A stretch of 7,173 nucleotides of DNA from DASXMT01 sp963812965 (GTDB lineage: Bacteria > Actinomycetota > Acidimicrobiia > Acidimicrobiales > RAAP-2). Location: positions 1 through 7,173 of the forward strand of contig CAWEXG010000015.1 of NCBI GenBank assembly GCA_963812965.1, given 5' to 3'. Shown piece after piece: positions 1 to 6,672 of this stretch (position 1 is its first letter; the number at the start of each line of letters is the position of its first letter). The notes under the pieces were generated by a model, which saw nothing but the letters and a program-made list of their open reading frames with translations, was not told the DNA's origin and did not search any database. The translations under genes and the position numbers were made by a program.

Positions 1-212
1 GCAGTTCCGCGATCGTCATACGCGTATCGGCAAGAATGCTGCGAAGCGTGCCCTTGGCGATGTCGCCGGCCGGAATGTACCGGCACCGTCGTACCACGTC
101 CGTCGGGATGGCGCATGATGTGATGGCTTCCGGTAATTCGCGCCACCGCGAACCCTGCCTTCTCCAGCGCCCGAACAACCCGCTCGCCGGACACCGAGGG
201 CACTGGTGGCAT
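1..212 (-). pseudogene. hicA: HicA-family mRNA interferase toxin, frameshifted and cut by the window edge
   Basis: HicA toxins are small double-stranded-RNA-binding-fold ribonucleases that cleave mRNA and are held inactive by HicB. The ATG at 212-210 overlaps the hicB stop (TAATG), implying coupled translation. The first 48 or so codons give a typical HicA N-terminus: MPPVPSVSGERVVRAL, then EKAGF, then ITGSHHIMRHPDGRG and TTVPVHSG. The catalytic-type histidine lies in GSHHIMRHP. After VPVHSGR the frame changes. One base later the next frame reads DIAKGTLRSILADTRM and TIAEL, exactly the expected HicA C-terminus. One extra base at about position 65, within GGCCGGCG, explains this; the uncorrected frame has no stop before the window ends. 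The 3' end is outside the window. The family call is confident. Whether the frameshift is real or a sequencing error cannot be told from here. Confidence 0.85.
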
Positions 213-421
213 TAGGCCACGTCGACGGTGAGGACCATCTCCTCGGGGGCGCCGAACTCAGCAATCAGGCCGGTGAGGGCTTCACGCAGGTCAGCGATCG
301 CGGACGCAGCCGTGGTGCCCTCGCCGTTGGCGCCCACGCCGGGCCGTAGCTGGGCATGGGCACACCACACGCCGTCCTCATCCTGTTCGACGGTGTAGGG
401 CACGTGAACCGCCCGGGTCAT
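212..421 (-). CDS. hicB: HicB-family antitoxin (short form)
   Basis: This 69-residue protein should bind and neutralise the HicA toxin encoded immediately downstream. Visible HicB hallmarks are an opening strand HVPYTVEQDEDGVWCAHAQL, then the turn RPGVGANGEGTT, then the helix ASAIADLREALTGLIAEF. This matches the partial RNase-H-like HicB fold. The protein ends at about 69 residues, so it lacks the C-terminal helix-turn-helix or ribbon-helix-helix DNA-binding domain of longer HicB proteins. Autoregulation by HicB alone is therefore uncertain. The ATG is chosen because AAGGAG lies 9 nt upstream. The stop TAA shares one base with the hicA ATG. The order is antitoxin then toxin, with a small ORF 21 nt upstream probably in the same transcript. 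The frame is intact. Confidence 0.9.
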   Translation of the reverse strand: MTRAVHVPYTVEQDEDGVWCAHAQLRPGVGANGEGTTAASAIADLREALTGLIAEFGAPEEMVLTVDVA

Positions 422-442
422 CGCAACTGGCTCCTTCGAGAC

Positions 443-580
443 TCAGTGTTCTCGGAGCCAGTCAAGGCGGTCCCGGTATCTCACGAGAGCTTCCTCGATC
501 CAGGCACGGTCAGCGTCCCGATCAACGTCGGTCTTGTCGTCGACGACTACGCCGGTCGCTTGATGCGCTTCCATAAGCAC
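443..580 (-). CDS. Small acidic protein of unknown function, first gene of the hicBA transcript
   Basis: This 45-codon ORF is not a family I recognise. It is proposed as a gene because GAGGT lies 6 nt before a GTG start (580-578), its codons are GC-rich at the third position, and it ends 21 nt before hicB in the same direction. An in-frame TGA lies just upstream, so it cannot be a longer protein. An ATG two codons later (574) gives 43 aa, but the spacing to GAGGT is then 12 nt. The product is hydrophilic and acidic. It has a VVVDDKTDVDRDADRAW segment followed by a likely amphipathic helix, IEEALVRYRDRLDWLREH. No membrane segment or signal peptide is seen. It could be a third component or leader of the HicBA locus, or an unrelated small protein. 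Confidence 0.5.
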   Translation of the reverse strand: MLMEAHQATGVVVDDKTDVDRDADRAWIEEALVRYRDRLDWLREH

Positions 581-755
581 AAGGTTACCTCACGCTGCCG
601 CTACACCCAACGTCCTCCCTCGCCTCGGACCTCATGGGCCAGATGCCGTGACTTGACGCGCCAGCGTGAGTCATCCTGCCGGCAGCCGGGAGCGCCTGTG
701 TGTCCCGACCCCCTCAGTTCGCCCCCCAACCGGGGCGCCAGATAGCCTCACCGGC
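581..755. other. Intergenic region between divergent hicBA-side operon and mdh
   Basis: These 175 bases separate the leftward small ORF from the rightward mdh and must hold both promoters. A TTGACG at 653-658 could be a -35 for mdh, but no good -10 follows at 16-18 bp. A perfect 10-bp palindrome CTGCCGGCAG lies at 676-685. A 6-bp stem (CGCCCC at 720-725 with GGGGCG at 732-737) lies 18 nt before the mdh ATG. No clear Shine-Dalgarno precedes mdh, so its message may be leaderless or weakly initiated. No gene is supported here. Confidence 0.4.
587..591 (-). promoter_or_regulatory. Ribosome binding site favouring the GTG start of the small ORF
   Basis: On the minus strand GAGGT precedes GTG (580-578) by 6 nt. 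The in-frame ATG at 574 would have a 12-nt spacing, so the GTG start is preferred. Confidence 0.4.
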
Positions 756-1764
756 ATGGCAGCCAAGACTCCCGTTCACGTCACCGTCACCGGGGCAGCC
801 GGCCAGATCGGCTATGCCCTGCTCTTCCGGATCGCCTCCGGCGCAATTGCTCGGGCCGGACCAGCCGGTCGTGCTCCGCCTGCTCGAGATCGAACCGGGG
901 ATGCAAGCGCTCGAAGGCGTGGTCATGGAGCTCGACGACTGCTCGTTCCCCCTGCTCACCGATATCGTCGCCACCTCCGACCTGAAGACGGCGTTCGACG
1001 GGACCAACTGGGCGCTGCTGGTGGGCTCCATCCCCCGCAAGGCCGGCATGGAGCGTGGTGATCTGCTCACGGTGAACGGCGGTATCTTTCAACCACAAGG
1101 CCAGGCCATCGCCGCCAACGCCGCCTCGGACGTCCGCATCGTGGTGGTCGGCAACCCGTGCAACACGAATTGCCTGATCGCCCGCTCCAACGCCCCCGAG
1201 ATACCCACGGACCGCTGGTTCGCCATGACGCGGCTCGACGAGAACCGAGCCAAGAGCCAGCTGGCCAAGCGTGCCGGCGTGCCGGTGGCGTCGGTCACCA
1301 ACCTGGCCATCTGGGGCAACCACTCCGCCACCCAGTTCCCGGACTTCGCCAATGCTCAGATCGACGGCAAGCCCGCAGCAGAGGTCATCGACGACCAGGC
1401 CTGGCTCGAAGGCGACTTCATCACGACGGTGCAGAAGCGGGGCGCCGCCATCATCGACGCCCGCGGCCTCTCGTCGGCAGCCTCGGCAGCCAACGCCGTC
1501 GTCGACTCGGTGGTCAGCATCCGGACCGGCACCCCGGCGAACGACTTCACGTCCCTCGCCGTGGTCAGTAACGGCGAGTACGGCGTTCCCCACGGCCTGC
1601 AGTTCGGGTTCCCGGTGCGGAGCAGCGGCATCGCCGACGGCATCACCAACGGCTGGGAAGTCGTCGAAGGCCTCCACCACGACGAGTTCGCAACGCAGCG
1701 CATCCGCATCACCACCGAAGAGCTCGAAGCCGAGCGAGCCGACGTGGCCGACCTGCTCCCCTGA
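756..1764 (+). pseudogene. mdh: Malate dehydrogenase (NAD-dependent, cytosolic/actinobacterial type) with a +1 frameshift near 843
   Basis: Malate dehydrogenase interconverts malate and oxaloacetate with NAD in the TCA cycle. From ATG 756 the sequence reads MAAKTPVHVTVTGAAGQIGY, with the GxxGxxG Rossmann motif at residues 13-19, then ALLFRIASG. One base later the next frame continues QLLGPDQPVVLRLLEIEP and runs intact to the stop. Removing one base at about 843 gives a complete 335-aa protein, close to the usual ~328 aa. In that numbering E44 ends beta-2 (NAD ribose contact). R94 and R100 lie in RKAGMERGDLL, D161 in MTRLDENRAKSQLA and H189 in WGNHSATQFPDF (catalytic Asp-His pair). All active-site residues are present. 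Without correction, translation ends after 101 residues at 1061. A GTG-initiated frame from 700 covers the rest but lacks the nucleotide-binding loop. Either a sequencing error or very recent inactivation fits. Confidence 0.88.
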
Positions 1765-1783
1765 ACTGATGTTCTGGGTCTCT

Positions 1784-1820
1784 GGAACCGGTTCCGGCCC
1801 ACCTCGGTTCCTCCGGAACC
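1784..1820. repeat. Cluster of GGAACC/GGTTCC inverted repeats downstream of mdh
   Basis: Starting 20 nt after the mdh stop there is a perfect 12-bp palindrome, GGAACCGGTTCC (1784-1795). It is followed by GGTTCC-TCC-GGAACC (1806-1820), a hairpin with a 3-nt loop. The four half-sites can pair in several ways. There is no T-run after them. They could act as the mdh terminator (actinobacterial terminators often lack a U-tract) or as a protein-binding site upstream of the surface-protein promoter. Confidence 0.5.
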
Positions 1821-1854
1821 CCATGCGCCGCCAGAAAAGAAATCAATACTCCTA

Positions 1855-1883
1855 TTGACAAGATCAAGAACCTGGAGTTAGAT
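1855..1883 (+). promoter_or_regulatory. Candidate promoter for the surface-protein gene
   Basis: A perfect -35 consensus TTGACA (1855-1860) is followed after 17 bp by TTAGAT (1878-1883), a weak -10. Initiation would be near 1890, giving a leader of about 110 nt before ATG 2000. The leader contains a small hairpin, ACGCG-TCAG-CGCGT, at 1906-1919. I do not recognise a known riboswitch in it. Confidence 0.4.
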
Positions 1884-1987
1884 GCCATCGCGACCAGTTT
1901 GGGAAACGCGTCAGCGCGTACCATTCAGGTTGAGAAACACGAAACACCAGATTCACTCACACTGATTTGACTAACAACAGCGAAAGC

Positions 1988-1993
1988 AGGGGG
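1988..1993 (+). promoter_or_regulatory. Shine-Dalgarno that sets the surface-protein start
   Basis: AGGGGG lies 6 nt before ATG 2000. It abuts the in-frame ATG at 1994 directly and lies downstream of the in-frame TTG at 1967, so only ATG 2000 has workable spacing. Confidence 0.6.
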
Positions 1994-1999
1994 ATGTAC

Positions 2000-4900
2000 A
2001 TGTTCCGGGGACGTCGCAACACAGCAGCAACCCGCGATGCCCAGACTGAGAAATTCTCAATCTGGGAAAGTTCTCGCGGGGGGGGGTGGGGGAGTAACTC
2101 CCTAAGTTTTTCCCACGCAGAGTCACGTAATTCTCACTTCACCGGCGGCCTTGCCCGCCGGTTTTTCGCGGCCATAGCGGCAACTGCCCTGGTCTTCGGC
2201 ATGGTTGCTAGCGTTGGTGTGACCGCCGCCAGTGCGGCTACCCCGCTATCAGTGACCACGACCTCGCCACTGCCCTTGGCCCCGCTGAACACCCCCTATG
2301 CCACCACCCTGGCTGCAACCGGTGGGACCGGGAGCTATACCTGGAGCGTGGCCTCGGGCTCCACGTTGCCCAGCTGGTTGAGCCTGAATTCGTCGACTGG
2401 CGTGCTGTCAGGCACGCCCACGACGAACAGCACTGCTACGTTTGCGGTCACCGTCACCGACTCGGCGAGCCCAGCCGACACGGCGACCTCGGGGCAGCTC
2501 ACGCTCTATGTAGGCAACGGTGGTGAACAGCCGTTCTCGTTGAACCTGACGTCTGGTTCCTGGAGGGTGCTTGCGACGGGCACCGGACCATCTCAGACCT
2601 TCCCGCCCCAAACCACAACCGTCTTGGTCGGCCAGGTCGATCCCCTGACTGGTGCCATCACCGATGCCACCTTGAGCCTGCCAGCCCAGTACGGCGTCTG
2701 TAGTGCCGCAGCAGGGGGATGTACCAACTACTTCATGGATGAAGTCAACCCCGGTACCGCCACAGGATCCATCAACTCCAATGGCGACATCACGCTCAAT
2801 GACAGCCTCTCCTACGAACTCGACGTCACCACGCCGGTCACCTCGAAGTGCCTGTCAACCCCGATCAACATGACCTTCCAGTCGACCGCGCCCTATGACA
2901 CCAGCACTGGAGACGTGACGCTGTCAGCTTCGAACTACAACATCCCGGCCTTCACTGGGCTGCCAGGGACAGTGACCCCAGTAGATCCCGCCGGTTCCTG
3001 TGGCCTAGCCGAGGAATCGCTCAACATCGGCGGTTACCCCTACCAAGTGGCAGGCAGCACTAGCAACAACACGACGCTCAACCTCCAGGGCACCGGTCTT
3101 CCCATCCCACCACCACCTGGCAAACCGTCGACGAACGTACTCTCGGCGTCTCCTGCCAGCCCGCAGCTGACAACGACCTCGGTGACCCTGACCGACACGA
3201 TCAGCTCGGGCGGTGCAGTAGCCACCGCTGCCACGGGCACCGTCAACTTCATGGCCAACGGCAACGTGATTGGCACTGTGCCGGTCAGCAATGGAGGTGC
3301 CACCTACACGACAACGGCCCTGCCGAGCCAGACCAACCAGCTGACAGCGGTCTACTCCGGTGACTTCAACTACTCCACCAGTACCTCGCCGGCAGTGTCG
3401 TATGCGATCCAACCACTGCCGTCGGTCACATTGAACCTGCCCACCACAGTTGAGCTGTCGTCGCCGACCCCGACCCCGTTCTCGGTCACTATTACCAACC
3501 CCTCGACGAGTCAGAGCTGGAGTTCTAACTACCTCCAAATCCAGTTTCAGAACCCGAACGGATTTGAAACTGGCGATGGGACAGTCGCCTACCAAGACAG
3601 TGCGGGCGATTGGTGCCAGATGCCAACGATATTCCCAAGCTCCCAGCAGATGTATGCGTACTTCAGCGGTTTCGCAACCTCATGCGGCACGCCACCCAGC
3701 TCGTTCTCGCTAGCTCCAGGACAGTCGCTCACTATCAATCTCCAGCTTTCACTGACGTACGACACCAGTGAGTACGGTCCCGGCCCTGCGACCGCCAGAG
3801 CAACGCTTTATAACGGAGGCTGCACGGTTCCGGTTACGGACCAAGGGTCGTGTACCCCGTCCAACAGCCCGTTCAATTCGATCGCGCCGACGCAGAGTGG
3901 CGCTCCCGAGGCTACCGGCACGTTTACGATGACCTATGGGGCGCGGGTGCCGGTGAGCTTTAGCAACAATGACATTCCCACGACGCCAGTGCCCGAGGGA
4001 TACCTGATCCTTGCGTACGGCGATTTGCGACCTGCGTCAAATCCCTACTACATCATGCCAGAGCCGACAGGCGCATTGACGTACTTGGTCGACGGAACGG
4101 TGGTGGGTACAAGTGGCAACAACTCGTTTTTTCACTTGATGACTGCCGGTTTGAGTCCTGGTACCCACACGCTGACTATCGAGTACTCCGGTGACCCGGT
4201 CTACTCCCCAAGTTCGTACTCCCAGGCATTCACTGTGGCGCCCCCAGCTCCTGGCACATCGTTCGTCTGTCAGACCAATGATTCGAATTACCCAACGCTC
4301 AATGCGTCGGTGGTGGCTGTAGCTACGGTTCCCAACCCCGTGCCAAGCGGATCGACCGTGCCCGTCAGCGCTCTCGATCTGACACTGAACATCGACGCGA
4401 TTGCTGGGCCTGTCACCTATGGGCCTGTGAGCAACGCCACTATCGGGCTCTCTCCGGGTGGTGGCACGATCGCGCCTCCGTCGGTGACCCCGACGATCGC
4501 CAACGGCATCGAATCGGTGAGCTGGACCGGGCTGTCTTCCACGGTGCCGATCTCCGGTACGCCCGGCACCGTCGTCCCGGTTGCTATCTCATCTCTGAGC
4601 TTTAAGGGGGGAGGCGTTGGCGGTACCTCCTACGCTTGCAACCCGACCGATATGATGGCACCAGCCGTCGTGCAACAGGTCACCGTGTCGGGCACGGTGC
4701 TGACGATGAGCCTAAGTGGTTCAGCCGCCGTGGGTATACCGGTGACCCTGACTGCCACGGTCTATCCGACCCCTTCGGATTACGCCAGCGATGTCATCGT
4801 TGGGCAGGTGGACTTCTTCGACGGCACGACCGATCTTGGGACAGTAGGTGTGCCGAGCATCGACGGTATTGCTACCCTCACCACAACCTCCCTGGCGCCT

Positions 4901-6004
4901 GGCGACCACACGCTGACGGCGGTGTGGAGTGGTGGTCCCACACCGGCTCAAACATCGGACCCGGTCGACTTCCAAGTGGGCACGGCGCCATCGGTGACCA
5001 CGCAACCCACGAACCAGACAGCTTCGGCCGGCGCAGTGGCCACGTTCACGGCCGCAGCAACCGGTGATCCCATCCCAACCGTCCAGTGGCAGGTGTCCAC
5101 GGACGGAGGGAAGACGTTCACTGATATCGCCGGTGCAACATCGAACTCCTACACCACCCCGGCTTCGGACAACGGCAATGAGTACCAGGCCGTATTTTCG
5201 AACGCCGCGGGACCAGACGCCACCACGAACCCAGCCACACTGATGGTCATCGCACCATCGACCACTGGCTATCGAATGGTTGCCTCCAACGGTGCCGTGT
5301 CTACCTTCGGGAACGCCGGGAACTACGGCTCTGAGGCTGGCCAACCGTTGAACGCCCCCATCGTCGGCATGGCGGCAACCCCTGACAACAAGGGGTACTG
5401 GCTGGTAGGAGCAGACGGTGGTGTGTTCACCTTTGGCGACGCCGGCTACTACGGATCCGAGGGCGGCCAGCACCTGAACGCTCCCATCGTGGGCATGGCA
5501 GCAACGCCAGATGGGAAGGGCTACTGGCTCGTGGCTGCCGACGGCGGCATCTTCACCTTCGGCGATGCCACCTTCTACGGCTCGGAGGGTGGCCAACACC
5601 TGAACCAGCCGGTCGTCGGCATGGCAGCAACGCCTGACGGTAAGGGCTACTGGCTAGTAGCCAGCGATGGCGGCATCTTCACCTTCGGCGATGCCACGTT
5701 CCTTGGCTCAGAAGGTGGCCAACACCTGAACGCCCCTGTCGTGGGCATGGCAGCCACGCCGTCGGGCAACGGCTACTGGCTGGTTGCCAAAGATGGAGGT
5801 GTGTTCACCTTCGGCGACGCTTCGTTCCAGGGATCCGCTGCGGGTCAGTCGAACGCACCGGTTATTGGCCTCACTCCCACCCCCGGCGGAGGCGGCTACT
5901 GGATAGGCGCCCAGGACGGCGGCATCTTCACCTTCGGCAACGCCCCGTTCAACGGGTCGGCGGTTGGGACAACGACTGCCCCGATCGTGGGCATTGCGCC
6001 GTAA
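2000..6004 (+). CDS. Large secreted multi-domain protein: Ig-like modules plus a C-terminal six-repeat putative beta-propeller
   Basis: This 1334-aa exported protein is probably an adhesin or cell-envelope component; no enzymatic motif is seen. Residues 1-48 are a polar extension encoded across a G9 tract. Residues 49-79 are a signal peptide (LARRFFAAIAATALVFGMV, cleavage after TAASA). Approximate modules follow: 82-172 putative-Ig (He_PIG-like; the LPSWLSLN, STGVLSGTPTT signature); 173-376 unknown A; 377-473 Ig-like of the Big_3_5 kind (LTAVYSGDFNYS); 474-646 unknown B; 647-747 Ig-like (LTIEYSGDPVYSPS); 748-897 unknown C; 898-994 Ig-like (LTAVWSGG); 995-1084 Ig I-set-like (VQWQVSTDGGKTFTD); 1088-1334 six repeats with GYWLVASDGGIFTFGDA cores. 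All ten cysteines lie in A (4), B (4) and C (2). There is no LPXTG, C-terminal hydrophobic tail or lipobox, so it is either released or held non-covalently. Start choice rests on AGGGGG at 6-nt spacing. The frame is open throughout, unlike its neighbours. Confidence 0.85.
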   Translation: MFRGRRNTAATRDAQTEKFSIWESSRGGGWGSNSLSFSHAESRNSHFTGGLARRFFAAIAATALVFGMVASVGVTAASAATPLSVTTTSPLPLAPLNTPYATTLAATGGTGSYTWSVASGSTLPSWLSLNSSTGVLSGTPTTNSTATFAVTVTDSASPADTATSGQLTLYVGNGGEQPFSLNLTSGSWRVLATGTGPSQTFPPQTTTVLVGQVDPLTGAITDATLSLPAQYGVCSAAAGGCTNYFMDEVNPGTATGSINSNGDITLNDSLSYELDVTTPVTSKCLSTPINMTFQSTAPYDTSTGDVTLSASNYNIPAFTGLPGTVTPVDPAGSCGLAEESLNIGGYPYQVAGSTSNNTTLNLQGTGLPIPPPPGKPSTNVLSASPASPQLTTTSVTLTDTISSGGAVATAATGTVNFMANGNVIGTVPVSNGGATYTTTALPSQTNQLTAVYSGDFNYSTSTSPAVSYAIQPLPSVTLNLPTTVELSSPTPTPFSVTITNPSTSQSWSSNYLQIQFQNPNGFETGDGTVAYQDSAGDWCQMPTIFPSSQQMYAYFSGFATSCGTPPSSFSLAPGQSLTINLQLSLTYDTSEYGPGPATARATLYNGGCTVPVTDQGSCTPSNSPFNSIAPTQSGAPEATGTFTMTYGARVPVSFSNNDIPTTPVPEGYLILAYGDLRPASNPYYIMPEPTGALTYLVDGTVVGTSGNNSFFHLMTAGLSPGTHTLTIEYSGDPVYSPSSYSQAFTVAPPAPGTSFVCQTNDSNYPTLNASVVAVATVPNPVPSGSTVPVSALDLTLNIDAIAGPVTYGPVSNATIGLSPGGGTIAPPSVTPTIANGIESVSWTGLSSTVPISGTPGTVVPVAISSLSFKGGGVGGTSYACNPTDMMAPAVVQQVTVSGTVLTMSLSGSAAVGIPVTLTATVYPTPSDYASDVIVGQVDFFDGTTDLGTVGVPSIDGIATLTTTSLAPGDHTLTAVWSGGPTPAQTSDPVDFQVGTAPSVTTQPTNQTASAGAVATFTAAATGDPIPTVQWQVSTDGGKTFTDIAGATSNSYTTPASDNGNEYQAVFSNAAGPDATTNPATLMVIAPSTTGYRMVASNGAVSTFGNAGNYGSEAGQPLNAPIVGMAATPDNKGYWLVGADGGVFTFGDAGYYGSEGGQHLNAPIVGMAATPDGKGYWLVAADGGIFTFGDATFYGSEGGQHLNQPVVGMAATPDGKGYWLVASDGGIFTFGDATFLGSEGGQHLNAPVVGMAATPSGNGYWLVAKDGGVFTFGDASFQGSAAGQSNAPVIGLTPTPGGGGYWIGAQDGGIFTFGNAPFNGSAVGTTTAPIVGIAP
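2078..2092 (+). repeat. G9-T-G5 homopolymer tract inside the 5' coding region
   Basis: Nine consecutive G (2078-2086), one T, then five G (2088-2092) encode the RGGGWG stretch at residues 26-31, upstream of the signal peptide. No in-frame ATG, GTG or TTG occurs between the tract and the signal peptide. Gain or loss of one G would therefore separate the start from the exported protein. Confidence 0.8.
5267..6001 (+). repeat. Six tandem ~126-bp coding repeats (putative propeller blades)
   Basis: Units begin at each GY: 5267-5392, 5393-5518, 5519-5644, 5645-5770 (42 codons each), 5771-5893 (41 codons) and 5894-6001 (36 codons, ending at the stop). Consensus parts are GYWLVAxDGGIFTFGDA, then FxGSEGGQHLN, then APVVGMAATPDGK. 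Units 2-4 are most alike, also at DNA level. Unit 1 is the most diverged at its start (GYRMVASNGAVSTFGNA). Unit 6 stops after the strand APIVGIAP. Confidence 0.9.
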
Positions 6005-6027
6005 GTACTCCAAGAAGGACGTGTGGC

Positions 6028-6065
6028 CGCTGTCCCTGAGAGCTTGTTTTGCCTCAGGGACAGCG
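6028..6065 (+). terminator. Strong hairpin just after the surface-protein gene
   Basis: A perfect 13-bp stem pairs 6028-6040 (CGCTGTCCCTGAG) with 6053-6065 across a 12-nt loop, starting 24 nt after the stop codon. No T-run follows. It may terminate transcription, or protect the mRNA 3' end ahead of the second hairpin. Confidence 0.6.
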
Positions 6066-6120
6066 AGCCTCACGGCTGACAAGAACGCCAAAGGTCCCCA
6101 GCTTGGGAACCGGCTCACGG

Positions 6121-6166
6121 TGTGTGACCCCCGCCCCCTAACCCCGGACGGGGGTCACGCAGTTTT
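6121..6166 (+). terminator. Rho-independent terminator of the surface-protein transcript
   Basis: GTGACCCCCG (6124-6133) pairs perfectly with CGGGGGTCAC (6149-6158). The stem extends to 13 bp with one G-U pair (6121-6161). TTTT follows at 6163-6166, so it suits the plus strand. It lies between the convergent surface-protein and vapC genes. Confidence 0.7.
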
Positions 6167-6225
6167 CACGGTCCTGTCGCTCGTCGGAGATCTTGAGAGC
6201 GGACACGAGATGGGTTGTCACAGTT

Positions 6226-6341
6226 AAGGAAAGCGCCGTGTTATGAAGCCAGGTCGAGTCGCTCAAGGGGTTGGTGGGTGATCTCGGCGATGATCTCGAA
6301 GTCCTTGTCGAGGTGGAGAACGGTGAGTCCGGAGAGTTCGG
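6226..6341. repeat. Direct repeat, copy 1 (vapC 3' end and flank)
   Basis: Pairs with 7023-7138 in the same orientation at an offset of 797 bp, with about 10 mismatches in 116 positions. It includes 15 bp past the stop codon of vapC, so homology extends beyond the coding sequence. Confidence 0.85.
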
Positions 6342-6672
6342 CGGTGGCGGCGATGAGGATGTCGGGGATCGAGGGCGCACGGTGCTGACCGCGATCGGCG
6401 AGCAACGCGAGCACCTGAACAGCACGGTCTTCGACGGTCGGGGTCAGGTACTCGACTGCCATCGACGAGATCGGCGGGCTGTTCAAGCCGGTCCGCAGGT
6501 CGTTCGCCGAGCGAGCGGAGTACCCCATCTCCAACAGCGTGACAGTGGTGATTCGCACCAGGCCACGTTCGATCCGTGCCGCCCATTCCTCCGCGTGGGT
6601 GCTTCTTCCCAGACGAACAAGGGCCGACTTGTCGATCAGCCACACTGTCGACTCCGCTGACTCGGAGGTCAC
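6241..6672 (-). CDS. vapC: VapC-family PIN-domain ribonuclease toxin
   Basis: This is a PIN-domain RNase toxin of a type II system; VapC proteins cleave RNA, often tRNA or rRNA, using Mg2+ bound by acidic residues. All four expected acidic sites are present: Asp in VWLIDKSALVRL, Glu in TLLEMGYSAR, Asp in SIPDILIAATAE and Asp in LHLDKDFEIIAE. At 143 aa it has the normal family length and looks complete. The start is taken as GTG 6672-6670 because it overlaps the vapB stop (GTGA), the usual translational coupling of vapBC; another GTG at 6678 would add two residues. The stop is TAA at 6243-6241. The toxin frame is intact while its cognate antitoxin is frameshifted. A degenerate second copy of its 3' end lies 797 bp away. 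Confidence 0.9.
   Translation of the reverse strand: MTSESAESTVWLIDKSALVRLGRSTHAEEWAARIERGLVRITTVTLLEMGYSARSANDLRTGLNSPPISSMAVEYLTPTVEDRAVQVLALLADRGQHRAPSIPDILIAATAELSGLTVLHLDKDFEIIAEITHQPLERLDLAS

Noticed and set aside
653..681. TTGACG at 653 as a full mdh promoter
   Set aside because: The hexamer 17 bp downstream is CTGCCG, which does not resemble a -10, and neighbouring spacings are no better.
700..1764. A GTG-initiated 354-aa frame covering most of mdh
   Set aside because: Its first ~48 residues do not resemble any malate dehydrogenase and lack the GxxGxxG loop. The proper N-terminus lies in another frame from 756, so this is the downstream part of a frameshifted gene.
1784..1820. GGAAC boxes read as an ECF sigma-factor -35
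   Set aside because: GGAAC is part of a symmetric repeat cluster and no convincing matching -10 is found at the usual spacing.
787..1824. Long open frame antisense to mdh
   Set aside because: It mirrors the GC-rich codon pattern of mdh, shows no domain-like sequence and has no ribosome site that I can see.
1985..2724. A 15-nt exact match, AGCAGGGGGATGTAC, at 1985-1999 and 2710-2724
   Set aside because: The second site is inside coding sequence in a different frame context and starts no plausible ORF. It is most likely chance similarity in GC-rich DNA.
4721..5599. Open frame antisense to the Ig and repeat region of the surface gene
   Set aside because: It is periodic only because the sense repeats are periodic. 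The sense strand gives clear secreted-domain sequence.
5267..6001. The 126-bp periodic array considered as a CRISPR or non-coding satellite
   Set aside because: The repeats are in frame, codon-periodic and vary mostly at codon third positions and in a few residues, so they are protein repeats.
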